Assembly: GCF_958295425.1 (NCBI RefSeq)
Contig: NC_081134.1
Coordinates: 7,872,054-7,936,053 of the forward strand
DNA from: Solea solea
Taxonomy: Eukaryota > Chordata > Actinopteri > Pleuronectiformes > Soleidae
Length of the DNA: 64,000 bases
Direction: 5' to 3'
The position numbers were made by a program, and so were the translations under genes. Position 1 is the stretch's first letter. Each line of letters opens with the position of its first letter. The notes beneath the pieces were generated by a model. It saw only the letters and a program-made list of their open reading frames with translations. It had not been told where the DNA came from and did no database searches. Below are positions 24,101-34,966 of this stretch, piece after piece.

Positions 24101-27100
24101 GCAAACCAGGGAAACGAAGGAGCAAATCATGAAACAAGCTCAAGAGGGAATGTTAAATTGAAGGTTTGGGTTTTAGGGTTTGAGGCAAGTTTCGAGTAAA
24201 AAGAAAACTATAGGAGGCAGGTGCAATGAATACTGGCTAGTTAGTCGTGTTAATCCTTTTTCTAGAGATAAGTATGAGTTCTGCTTTCTCCAGAATATGA
24301 TAACACAAGAAAAACAACACACACATATATATATATATACACACACACATGTGTATATATATACCAAATTTGAAAACAGCTTTTCCTGGAAAAGAAAAAT
24401 TCCCTTATGGCCTTGGAAAGGAGGAAAACTGAGATGTGCTTGCTGCTAAATTTGGGTGCATGTGCCAGATGGCTGAAGGAATAGCTTGATAAAACAATGT
24501 GTGAACAGATATTTATCTTTCAGTTCTCTTTGTTTAGTGTTTGCACCATTTTTTGCAGGAGACAATGTTTGTATATTCTTTTTTGTGTGTGTATTTGTGC
24601 ATGCTGTGTAACAAGGAAAAAAAAACCCCATCAAAACTGAAAGATTTGCTAAAGTTTCTAAGGTTCCTCACAGATACATGAAAGTGAGGGAAGATCAATA
24701 ATTCACATAAAAGGATGTCAGACACACTGTGACGGCTGACAGGAACTTGCACAGTAGCTGCACACATCCTCCCATTTTTGTCAGGGTTTCTGGTGTGAGC
24801 ACAATTTCTTTAAAACAAAACAGAAATGATAAGAAGGACGTTGGCCACATCACCGATTCCATCGACATTTCATCCTCAAGTCAAGCACAACAAGTCCATC
24901 AATAAAGAAGGAAGTCAGTCTGCTATCCATCCCTATACCACGTCTTCAAAGAACGAGAGAATCAATATGAGGGTTTGACACATTCACTCAGACACACACA
25001 CACACACACACGCCATTCTTCAGACCTCTCTGAGGAGTTCGGTGTGGCATGTTAGATCAGATTCCAAGTGTATTGATTGGACGTCTGTGAATGTGTCTGG
25101 TTTATGTCAGCATGTGTGTGTGTGTATGATGTCAGTTGTCCTATTGGATTAGTGACATAGTAAGTTTACATGGGATGCAAGCAGTGATTGTGTTTGCCAC
25201 TATTGATTAACTTCTTCTCCACTCTCTCTCTCCCTCTCTGCATGTGTGTGTTTGTGAGACAACAATCTGGAAACGTGCATTGGCAGCGTCTGTGAGACAG
25301 TATGACAGACATATCACAGCTGCTCTCTAACCTCTGCTGACACTGAAGTTTTTGAAGGGGTCTGAGACTGCCGTGGCACCAAGGGCGGTCTCCGTCTCAT
25401 CCGAGGTGGAGGTCTCCGGCTGGTTGGAGTTGACAGCTCTGTAGGTGTGCGCCGACTCCTCGCTGCGCTGCATCAGTGGCGCCTCTTCGTCACCATCACC
25501 ATCATCATCATCATCTTGTTCCTGTTTCATCTCCACCATCATGGCTCCACCCTCTGAGCTGATGGGTGGTACGTCCCAATACATAGCCAGAACAACACAC
25601 TGGAGCAGCACCCACAGCAGACACATAAAGATCTGAGTGGGCGGAGGAGGAGAAGAACAAGAATGTCTGAGAATAGTTTTAAAATGTAAAAAAAAAAAAG
25701 AGTTAAAGTATCTGAAATGTTGAGCTATTTAAAAATACGGTTCAGTGAAATCAAGGGAGACATGCAGTGTCAAATTATGTGGAAAAAGTGGGTGTAGAAG
25801 AGCGACGAGCAGCAAGAGATACAGACAAGAGAGATGGAAATAGATCAGGAAGGATTTTTGTATTAATGAGGCTTTTGAAGAACCTTAGATTACTGATTAT
25901 CTGGATGCTGTTACCCCAGGAGATGTATACTTGTTCACAACAAAGGGCCCCAGTTTGAAATCACACAATCGCAGGAACAAGTTGAACGCTGGCCCTGGAG
26001 AGACAGGATGAAGCCTTTTTTAAATAAAAAAAAAAAAAAGGAATAAAAAAAGAGGATGTGTGGATTTTACTGAATGTTGCTGTGTCATACTTTAAAGTAA
26101 AGATCACAACATCATATATTTCTCAGAAGAAAAGGGAGGACCTGAGGTAAGTCAAGTGAGGGGTTGGACTGACCAACAAGGAGGCCAGCTTGTCGACAGG
26201 CCATGATGGCAGCAAAGATACCAGCGCGCTCTTCTGGCCGAGTGCTCTGAGTCAGGAAACCAAAGATGGAAGAACCTGCTCCAGCACCGACACCTGAGAA
26301 GAAAACAGCAATCCTCTGTTACACCTGTAAATGCCATATGTATTGTCGATAGACGTGGTTCCGTGTGTGTGTGTGTATAACCTGCTACGAGCCGACTGCT
26401 TAACAGCAGCCATTTTGAATATCCAATAAAATACATGAAGTTACCTACAGGGACACACAAAAGAGAAACAAAAACATTATTTTAGACAAATCAAATTCAA
26501 AAACTGTCTTTAGCACCATGCTGACCGCAGCTCAACTACTCAATCATAAATTATCCCACACTATACGGACTGCAATAAATTTGTGTCCGGGCCGCGTGGA
26601 GCCCCGACAGATAATGATGACCTCTTGGATGAGAGGTCAAATGTCTTTAAACGTAACTCAAACAAGACCGCTCGCCTACAGCTAACGACTAATGATGACT
26701 ATGACTCAGATGACTGAGAACCTTCACAGACTTAATGACGGGTAGTTTCTGTTTTTCCCCTCAAGCACAACCTGCAGATTTACGTTCATAATTATGAATA
26801 AAATGCCTGAACGACATGGATTATCATGAAATGTATTCAGCCATTTCAGAACTTAATTTAGACAACATTCATTGAACATGTGGTCCCTTTTTTAATGTAG
26901 TTGCTGGCTGAATATGGGAGTTAATTCAGTACTTTACATCAGCCTCAGCAGCACTTTATGTCCAGCACATGTTTGCATAATTTAATAATTTTGTCATACT
27001 TTTTTAATTACAATAAATATATTCTATTCTATTCCAGTATCCTAGTACCAATTAATTGCTTTTTTTTAGCACTTTTATCACCTGTGTGGAGCATTATTCC

Positions 27101-27954
27101 CATCATACATTGTGCACAGTGCAGTCTATAATTTATGGTGGATTACTTCCATCAAGCGCCGTACAGACAGTGGTAAAAAAGAGAGACAATTTTATGCGCC
27201 GCTAAATGAAAAGAATGACCTAAGACATGGTAAATGTTAAATGGTCTGTAATTATTTAGCACTTACTTGATTATAATTTATGGATTAAGTCTGAGTCATC
27301 CGAAGTATACTTTATATTCATCTAGACTGAATTCACATTCAGCTGCTGAATAACAACAAACCCAAACATGGTCTTTCCACAAAACAGAACACACACACAC
27401 ACACGTCTTAATCTGTATCACATGATTTGTCTTGCGGTATGAATGACCACTCACCAGCAATCTCAAAAAGATTAGAAAAAAGTATGATGGACTTTGTCGT
27501 TTTGCACCGATCTGACCAGAACCCAAAGATGGGGCCCGTGAGCAGCCCACTTAAACTGAACGCAGACAGTCCCAGACCCAGGAAGTAAGGTGGGGCCTCC
27601 AAAATCTGCAGATACCTCCATATTGTAGGCAGAATGACAGCTGAGACCATCAGAGATGAACGACAGGTGATGAGCATGAAAGAGAAAGAGGGGCAGTGTG
27701 TAAATGACAAGCTTCATCTCCCCCCACACACAGAAAATATATTTGAATTACATCAGATGTCATATCCTCTGTGATATGAGCTCACAGCCAAAATGCCAAG
27801 CAGATTTGTATTCCAGATTGCTGTAATCAGATCATTATCTCATCCTCAAAGTCTATAAAGCTGATATAATGAACTCACCATATTCAATCCCACTCAGCAT
27901 GAATATCAGTCCGATGGTGAAAAAAGTTAGATTCCTCTTTTGGTTATTATCCAT
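21174..27954 (-). CDS. MFSD8-like major facilitator transporter
   Basis: Eleven coding exons, in transcript order: 27954-27879, 27640-27455, 26444-26382, 26293-26174, 25994-25915, 25632-25332, 24071-23998, 23589-23376, 22453-22330, 22232-22102 and 21254-21174. Together they give about 482 residues if one surplus base in exon 9 is discounted. The start at 27954 has a good context (ACG before ATG, G after). The protein is a 12-helix transporter: helix 1 (residues 7-30) enters PTIWRYLQ, and the loop between helices 2 and 3 holds the MFS motif GFWSDR (65-70). Exon 6 encodes a long acidic loop (about 214-225, five Asp in a row) followed by EEAPLM, which resembles a lysosomal dileucine signal. The helix order and the TIWRYLQ and GFWSDR segments resemble MFSD8/CLN7, a lysosomal membrane protein; fish carry MFSD8-like paralogues. 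The substrate is not deducible. As printed, exon 9 shifts the frame (see findings). It lies head to head with kcnmb3. Confidence 0.85.
22330..22453 (-). CDS. mfsd8-like exon 9 with apparent frameshift
   Basis: The flanking splice sites are clear (CCCTGCCAG before it, GTTTGC after it). Exon 8 ends in phase 1 and exon 10 starts in phase 1, so exon 9 should be a multiple of three, but it is 124 bp. The hydrophobic frame (ELTAFIIGVFLQLLGL...) is entered only if one G of the GGGG run at 22438-22441 is discounted. No other AG or GT nearby repairs the phase. It is either an assembly or read error in a homopolymer, or a real inactivating change. Confidence 0.75.
24990..25012. repeat. (CA)n microsatellite
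   Basis: A run of CA units lies in an intron of the mfsd8-like gene. A second TA/CA compound run lies at 24324-24365. Confidence 0.85.
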
Positions 27955-28491
27955 CGTGTTCAGTCGGTTGTAGCCTTTTATACATGAAACTCTGTCTGCA
28001 CATGTTCGGAAATGTTGTTCAGAGGCATCGTCAGATAACAGGAGGCACTGTGTGTCCAATTACAGCTGCTGGCCAGGATAATTGGAGGAATTTGTCGCAC
28101 CATTGTACAAGGCCATTTGGGCATTCATACAGATAGTAAACTAAGATCATGTAAAGTTTCTCCAACAGAAGAGTCTGAGCAGGAGCGAGACCTGAAACAC
28201 AGCACAGAACTCGTCAGAACAGCAGCAGACACACTGCAGTCCAGTCCAAAGCTCACAGTCGTCCATTTCCAATTTGGCATTTATGTTAAAAGTTCATTCA
28301 GGTTGAGTTAAATCCACAGTGCAGCAACCCATACTGAGCACAGACAAGGTGATGTCTTAGGTTACCAGGTGTTGGTAAGGTGCACCAAGCTTCATACATT
28401 TTTAATCTAGTCTTCTTCAGTTTCATCACTTCATCTCCTGCAGCTATGATGAAATGTGCCAGGCCCACAGCACGGCTACTCTGTACAGATC

Positions 28492-28612
28492 AGTGATATG
28501 ATATGATATGATATATAGCACTTTTCCTAGTCTCAAGGACTTTACACAACAGGTTTGACATTCACACCCATAATCACATGCTGCTGGTGCAGCCACCAGG
28601 AGCAACACGGGG
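28492..28612. repeat. Interspersed repeat fragment
   Basis: This begins with ATGATATGATATGATATATA and continues with AGCACTTTTCCTAGTCTC and AAGGACTTTACACAACAG, a pattern shared by many fish repeats ending in a TPR-like CACATTCACACCCA stretch. It abuts the TTAA-flanked element that starts at 28613. Confidence 0.55.
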
Positions 28613-28680
28613 TTAAAGGAATACTTCACATATTTGCATTTAGCTTTGTATTACTAGAATAGGGGTATATAATATAACCA
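28613..28680 (+). mobile_element. Partial left end of TTAA MITE
   Basis: It begins TTAAAGGAATACTTCAC and continues with TTTGTATTACTAGAATAGG, matching the left terminal sequence of the complete element at 30966-31384. The right end is not recognised, so this is a truncated or diverged copy. Confidence 0.7.
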
Positions 28681-29099
28681 AGCGTCATAGTGAAGAAAGA
28701 AAGTATGTCACTTTTAAAGTTAAACAGTTGTCTATAACAGTCTGTCAAATGAGTTCAAACTACGCTGATTAAAGCTATCAGCTCCACACATAGCTCTCTC
28801 TGTTTTTCCTCAACATGGTGGTGTTTAGATCTTGTGTGAGACAAGCTGCAAACAGGTTGGAGAAGGACACAATGAATCTACCGCTCGAAAAAAAACCCAG
28901 TCGTTCATCAGTTTGACAAGATAAACGCTTCTTGTCCCTGCCCGCCCCTGCGCTGCCAGTGCATACACACAAACGCTCCCTCAGTCAGACACAGCTTTAC
29001 AAGGTTAAGTCACCAGAAGTTATGTGCTGCAGCTTTAAGTGACTTTGAATGTCGCATGATTGTTTGCGCCAGACGAGCTGAGTACTTTAGAAAATGCTG

Positions 29100-29313
29100 A
29101 TTATACACGCGACAGATTTGATGGATTAGGCAAATTGGACACTGTACTATAGTAGTGCATGTGAGAGTGGATGGTTGTTTGTCTCTATATGTGGCCCTGT
29201 GATGGACTGCCAACCTGTCCAGGGCGTACTCCGCCTTTCACCCTATGTCAGTTGCCATTGGCAGCGCCCCCGTGACTCTCATGTGGAGGATAAAGTGGTA
29301 GAAGATGGATGGA
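29100..29313 (+). mobile_element. Retrotransposon tail fragment, second plus copy
   Basis: Same family as 8445-8697: GGATTAGGCAAATTGGACAC, TTGTTTGTCTCTATATGTGG, CCTGTGATGGACTGCCAACC, CTGTCCAGGGCGTACTCCGC and GGAGGATAAAGTGGTAGAAG, with a GATGGATGGATGA tail. It lies between the divergent mfsd8-like and kcnmb3 genes. Confidence 0.78.
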
Positions 29314-29324
29314 TGATCACACAC

Positions 29325-29545
29325 AGTAAAAATGCCAGAGGTCAGAGGATAACGGCCAGACTGGTTTGAAAGAATAGAACAGTTACTCAAATAACTACTC
29401 ATTACAACCAAGGTATGCAGAGAGGACCATCTCTGAATGCACGACACATCAAATCTTGAAGCAGATGGGCGACAGCAGCAGAAGACCACAGCAGCTGCCA
29501 CTTTATTAGGAGTCATGTGAACCTAATAAAGTGGCAGTGAGTGTA
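29325..29545 (+). mobile_element. Tc1-like transposon relic (internal to 3' end)
   Basis: In frame from 29331 the translation shows NARGQRITARLV and further on a stretch ending TTHYNQGMQ, the segments that follow the helix-turn-helix region in this Tc1 family. It then jumps to a 3' terminus carrying CCACTTTATTAGG and its inverse CCTAATAAAGTGG. Most of the catalytic domain is deleted. Confidence 0.8.
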
Positions 29546-30427
29546 AATAACAGTTATAAAGTCAAAGCGATGATAGATATATCATGTAGACGAATCATGA
29601 CCACATTTCCAAAAGAAAAAAGTGATAAAAGACCATTTTCTGAGTAACTATCTTTTGTACTTTTGTATTCAGATCTGAATAAATTAGGTTTGACACACTG
29701 TGCGTTTTATTGAATGTCATGGCTCTAAATCCAAGCTGCGGCGAAATTCCTACCACGGGGCTTCTTGCTATATTAAAAACAACTGTCGCCAATTTAATGT
29801 TACAACATGTTTTTTTCAGCAACCCATGAATAATATAAGGAGTTTGAATAACATAATAAACTCACCATCACCATCTTGCAACACAAACTGTCAAAAAAAA
29901 ACGATATTCTGAAGGGTTTCATGCTGAGCAGCCTAATAAAGCAATGAAATGCTGCAGCACACACTTGTTTTGGGTCAGAGTCTCTTCGGTATTCATGTGT
30001 AAATGTGACTGATTTGACTCACACTTAACACCTCCTTCCTGTCCTGCCCTGCTTGTCCTTCAAGTGTTCCGTTCAAACTCAAAGTTAATAATCAAGCAGG
30101 GATTCAGCTTTTCCATAACAAACTGCTGCATGATGCAGCTGAGCCTCACAGGCCCACTGAGAGGCCATTAAGCATCCTACCTGCCTCACCTGTGCTGGTT
30201 TCTGTAGAAACACACAAGGGAAAGAAGGTGGTGTTGCACTCACCTTTGATAAACAAACAGGGATTTCCCCTGTGAATAAACTGCAATCTAGTCAACTCAG
30301 TCGTTCGCTGTGCTGCAATGAAGACACAAGATGATCTGGGAGTTGTGACAGAGAGATAGATTTGACTTCCAGATTGAGAGGAGCTTTGTTTTGTTGGTCT
30401 GAGCTAAAGGAAGTGGCTGCAGTAGTC

Positions 30428-33400
30428 ATGTTCTTGAACACAACTTCTCCCCGGAAGTCGTTCAGCGTCCCCATTAACATCAACCTGCAGGGTGCTCGCA
30501 GGAGGCAGACACGGTAAGAGAGGACAATCGACCGAGACAGACGACAGGCAAGTCTTTGACAACACTGTCAGGAGTTCATTAAGAGGGAAAAACACTGGCC
30601 ATGGGAACGTTAACGTTTCCCGTTCAAACTCTTGGGAAATGATGTGTTTGTGTGATTATACAGTGGACTTGTCTGTGAGCTGGAGAAATGACACACTCAG
30701 TCAAACACACCAGTGACAGGTGTGTGTTGACTAAAGTGAATATGACATTCTAGAACATTTACTCGTCAAGGAGACAAATATCAATCTGTTAAAGCTGTTG
30801 TATGACGACTCACTGAGGTCATCGCTGAGCGTTTTTCCATGGCACTGCTTCTGGTGGTGTCAGAAGGTAGTGATGATGATGATGGTGATGATGATGATGG
30901 TGAGACTCCCTCTGGAACAGAACAGCTCACTGCAGAATGTTGTCTCCAACAGAATATAACTGGAATTAAAGGAATACTTCACCGATTTGCAATTACCTTT
31001 GTATTACTAGAATAGGAGTAGTGTTTTTGAAAACTTGGGCTTCCCAACCTCAGTTTCCCCTGAGTGGAGAAATATCTTCATTCTTTTTTTGTTACGTGCC
31101 CACCAGTGACACTTGGTCCGAGCCTTGGCCTGAAACTGCAATGTAAATTCCACACTTTTTAGACCCACTCACAGGGGGACGGGACCTCTTTCCCAGAATG
31201 TAAACAGTGTCCACCATATTTGCTAACAGTTACGCTAACAGGACCAAGTGTCACTGGTGGGCACGTAACAAAGATAACAATGACAATATTTCTCAACTCA
31301 GGTTGGGAAGTACCATTTTTCAAAAATACTACCCCTATTCTAGTAATACAAAGGTAACTGCAAATCGGTGAAGTATTCCTTTAAATATCTCTGGCCCAGA
31401 TGTCATGTCAGTGTTAGTACCGCAGAGCTGGGATTCAATATGCACGAGACTGAGTCAGATACGTGAAATCAAAAATGAGGCTTTATTGCTCTCTCAAAAA
31501 CATGAACAAAAAAGAATGCCGAAGGCAAGAGCAAAAACGCTACTCCAAAAACACGAAAATAAAAGAACGCCAAAGGCAAGAAAAAAAGGTGAAAAAACAA
31601 ACCTGTAACCACAAAACGAGAACTAGATCGACTTGGATCGTATCTCTAAACATGAAAAGAAAAACTAGATCAGCTTGATTATACACTCTAAGCATGAACA
31701 AGCTAACGATGAACATGGAGGCGAAAAACACACTGACAAAGAGAAATGAGTGACTTAAGAAGGGGAAAGGGAAAGGGGACCAGGTGCAAACACTCAAGGT
31801 AATCAGACAAGGACAAGGTAGACAAAGTGCAGACCAACAGGAAACCCTAAACCCTCACCAAAATAAAACAGGAAATGACAAAAACGTAACTCCCAAAACA
31901 AACATAACTAACAAATTTGCCAACCTGTAATATGTCAGACGATTCCCGCCCCTGTTTTAAAGGGACCTCACAGACTTCTGTCTGTGGTACTATGAAGCTA
32001 TGATACTTTGAGAAGGTCCAGTTTTGTTTGTTTGAAATCCAAAATTTTAATTTTACATTTTAAACTGTGTGTTGAATTTGTTAAAATTGTAGTGCTTAAC
32101 TTTGACATTTAAACAAATCGTCAGTGTTAGTTGTGCAATACTTTTTTGGATCATAAACCCTGTGTAACATACTCGGCTTGACTCATAGGAGGGAGTGGAA
32201 TTCAGGATGAAACTGTTATTTTTAACAGTCACGTACAGAACCAAACGACACCTTGTCACTGTAACAGTCTAAATGTGGAAAGAAATATAGTTGTACGAGT
32301 AATAATTGAAGTCCGCCCCCAGGAGGAAGTGGAAAAATAATTATGCCAACAGAAAGAAGAAAAATGGACCAATTCAATTCATGAGTCAAACATGAATTCT
32401 GTTGACTTGTGGAATCAAAAATCTAATATGAAGCATTGTCTGATCAAATCTGTTCCACCCTCACGGCCATGTATGTATTGATATTCTGGTATGTTTGAGA
32501 GATGCAGGGAGTTCCTGAGCTCTGCAGCGGTGCACGACCAGGACTGGTGCAGAGGAGGGGATGGACGTGGAGGACAGAGAGCTCGGTCCCAGGTGCAGGT
32601 GTCGAGTGCTGGGGAGGACAGAGCCATCCTTCTGGGCTTCACAATGATGGCCTTCTCCGTGCTCATGTTCTTTCTGGTCGGCATCACCATGATCAAACCC
32701 TTTGTCACCAGGTACTCTGTGTCAGTCAGTGTCTTTGTGGTTTGCTGTGTGTGTTCGGAGTATGAATGTTGGGATCCCTAGAAATGTATTGCTCTTGTTT
32801 TCCAGTAACTGGGAAGAAGAGGCAGGTTGTATGCTGGTGCAGGCCGACATCCTTAAAGAGTGGGTGGACTGCAGAGGTATAAGCACCGTGCCGTGCCTCA
32901 GGGTGATGGTTAATCTCACAGGCTCCAATCAAAGTGCTTTTCTACACTTGGATGAAGAATCGGTCCTCCTCGCCCCTGAGGTACTGAAGCAAAGTCCAGC
33001 TTTTAGGTCTCACCTTACTCACCTGAGCTTCAGGTCTGAATCTGTTTCACACCACTGAGTGTTTAAGCAACACTTCTTTTACCTTAAAATAACAGATGGG
33101 TTAGAAAAACATGTTTGATGGGTCACTGAGAATGGTGCCTCTTTTCATTCCCACTCTGCACCTTGAACCTCTGTCCTTGCTCTATAAATGTGTTGAGTGG
33201 GTAGGAACACGGTGAGAAGGGTGTCACTTCAAGGGATGGTTCAGGTTTTTTTGAAGTGTAGTTGTATGAGGTACTGACCCATATATCTTCAAAATATGTT
33301 GGCTGCTTTATCTCACTGTTAGAAAACCTTTTGATGACTAGAAACTAAAGTTTGTGTTGCTTTGTAACTCACTCACTTCCTACCTAAGACACAAACTTAG

Positions 33401-34966
33401 CAAATAAGACAGCAGTGAGAACAGCATGTCTCTATGAGCTAAAAACATTGATTTTCTTTCTGTGGACATTTCTGAAAGAGAGTAAGCAGTTTACAAAATT
33501 AAGTTTGTCAAGTATAGTTTTTTTTGCTTATTTAAACCATAAAAGGGCCAGAAAATGTCCTGTGAGTCAGTGCTTTTGCCCATTTTACCAGATTAACGTT
33601 ATGTACAATTTACTGCATGTTAAAATTATTATTTATGTATTAACAATTTTAAAGGATGGAAAATTGAAAGTTTTATTTAGAAAAAAACACTGTAGTTGTA
33701 CAGGATTTTTTTAAATTTGAACAGTATAAAACATTTAAAATAACATTTGTTTGAGTCTTTGTCTCAATGTCCAAAAACAGGACAACTCTCTCCTCTCTGG
33801 TGACAAAGACGCTGAAGTGAAATTAACGTAATAACCACACGTTGGCTTTGACGTGCAATTTTTCCCATAGCATAACTGTAGCGTAATTGCGGTAACCCTA
33901 GGTGCACTTGTGCAAACGTGTCATCTGCGATACATTCGGTGTTAACGGGTGAAGTGGTCATCAAGACTAGTAAAGAAATATATAAATACATCCCATTTAC
34001 CATTTCGTACGTAAATAAAATCTGTTTTTCTGAAACTGAAAGTGGAAAAACGCATGCTGGTTTTTGGCACAGTGGGCCAGCAGGGGGTGCACACAGCTCA
34101 CGCAGCATTGACTTTGTGTCAGTATCTCGTACAAAAACACGTCACTCTGAATCAGAATCTCATACTCTCCAGGTCAACAGTAATGCTGAACTGAGGCCAA
34201 TTACGCAGACCTTAAAGTCATCAAAAATCTGCTTGCTGCTGCGACACGTCCAGCACGTCCACCACAAAGTTTACCACTCAACACCAGGGATGTAGAACCA
34301 CTCTGTGTAGCAGGTGATACTTTTGTTTCTCCTGAATCACAGATGTTTTCCTATTAGTCCTCATGTAGATTACAGGAGGACGCACAGTACTGTGATTTCT
34401 CTGTGTGCATAAGTACATCAGCAGATATTTTTAGGAGACGCTGCTCTTCAGTCCCACTTAGAGGTGGTATAAAAACAATCTTCAGAAGCCTACCTGTTTC
34501 TAAGTTTCTTTGAAAAGCTTGTAGATTATTGATTGCAATCAGCACTCCCAAATGTAACATGCAGATGAATGATAAAAATAACTCTCTTTTCTCTTAGTGT
34601 TTCTACTTACCCAAATGCCGCATGGACAGAACAGATCTTCAAGCGGAAGTTCAGAGAGTGAAGAAGGTGTTGGACGTCCAGCTGGGCAGCGCCTCGTCCT
34701 GCTTCACTGACCGCACGCGGTACCCCAGTGACGTCATCTTGAGCAGGAAGTACACGTGGAAGAAGGCCCTGTTTGCACTGCTGTGGCCCTGTGTGATGCT
34801 GGGTGGTGGAGCTCTGCTGGTGGGCCTCGTGAAGCTCACACAGTACTTGGCTCATCTGTCCGCTGAGGTGTGCAGTCAGGGTGCAGGGAGTCGGCTGACG
34901 ACAAGATACACGCAGGGCAAACTGTACAGACTCCTCCGCAGGTCCAGCGCGCAGACGCCATCTTGA
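30428..34966 (+). CDS. kcnmb3: BK channel auxiliary subunit beta-3
   Basis: Four coding exons (30428-30513, 32508-32711, 32806-32980, 34598-34966) give 277 residues; human KCNMB3 has 279. Exon 1 encodes an N-terminus with SFSVPININLQGARRRQ, which resembles the human beta-3a N-terminus, and ends at GTAAGAG. Exon 2 holds SSAGEDRAILLGF and transmembrane helix 1 (about 69-92). Exon 3 and the start of exon 4 form the extracellular loop, with a CFYLPKC motif. Helix 2 (about 212-234, LLWPCVMLGGGALLVGLVKL) precedes a short cytosolic tail. The protein modulates gating of the calcium-activated potassium channel Slo1 at the plasma membrane. The loop has six cysteines instead of the usual eight (see findings). 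The acceptor of exon 2 is weak, and an in-frame ATG at 32491 could start a shorter isoform. It is convergent with pik3ca; AATAAA at 35683 is a possible poly(A) signal. Confidence 0.93.
30867..30903. repeat. (GAT)n microsatellite
   Basis: Imperfect GAT and GGT units lie in kcnmb3 intron 1. Confidence 0.8.
30966..31384 (+). mobile_element. TTAA-flanked piggyBac-type MITE
   Basis: The element is bounded by TTAA on both sides and has long inverted ends: AGGAATACTTCACCGATTTG at the left and its complement at the right. The inversion extends inward through a shared TGTATTACTAGAATAGG block and CCACCAGTGACACTTGGTCC. It encodes nothing. TTAA target duplication and inverted ends of this kind are typical of non-autonomous piggyBac relatives. 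Confidence 0.85.
31385..31965 (-). repeat. Interspersed repeat, unclassified
   Basis: An A-rich region on the plus strand contains two diverged copies of a block of about 60 bp (AAAAGAATGCCGAAGGCAAG near 31510 and AAAAGAACGCCAAAGGCAAG near 31561). It ends in a segment that, read on the minus strand, resembles fish retroelement LTR or UTR sequence (CAGGGGCGGGAATCGTCTGA, then GTTTGCACCTGGTCC). No reverse transcriptase is visible. It directly follows the MITE in kcnmb3 intron 1. Confidence 0.45.
33762..33955 (-). repeat. Dispersed repeat, reverse copy of 7938-8150
   Basis: Reading the minus strand gives the blocks TTGCACGTCAAA, CAGCGTCTTTGTCACCAGAG and TTTTTGGACATTGAG in the same order as at 7938-8150. 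It lies in kcnmb3 intron 3. Confidence 0.7.

Noticed and set aside
27955..28059. Upstream extension of the mfsd8-like protein beyond the ATG at 27954
   Set aside because: The extension has no ATG start (only TTG), while 27954 has a good initiation context.
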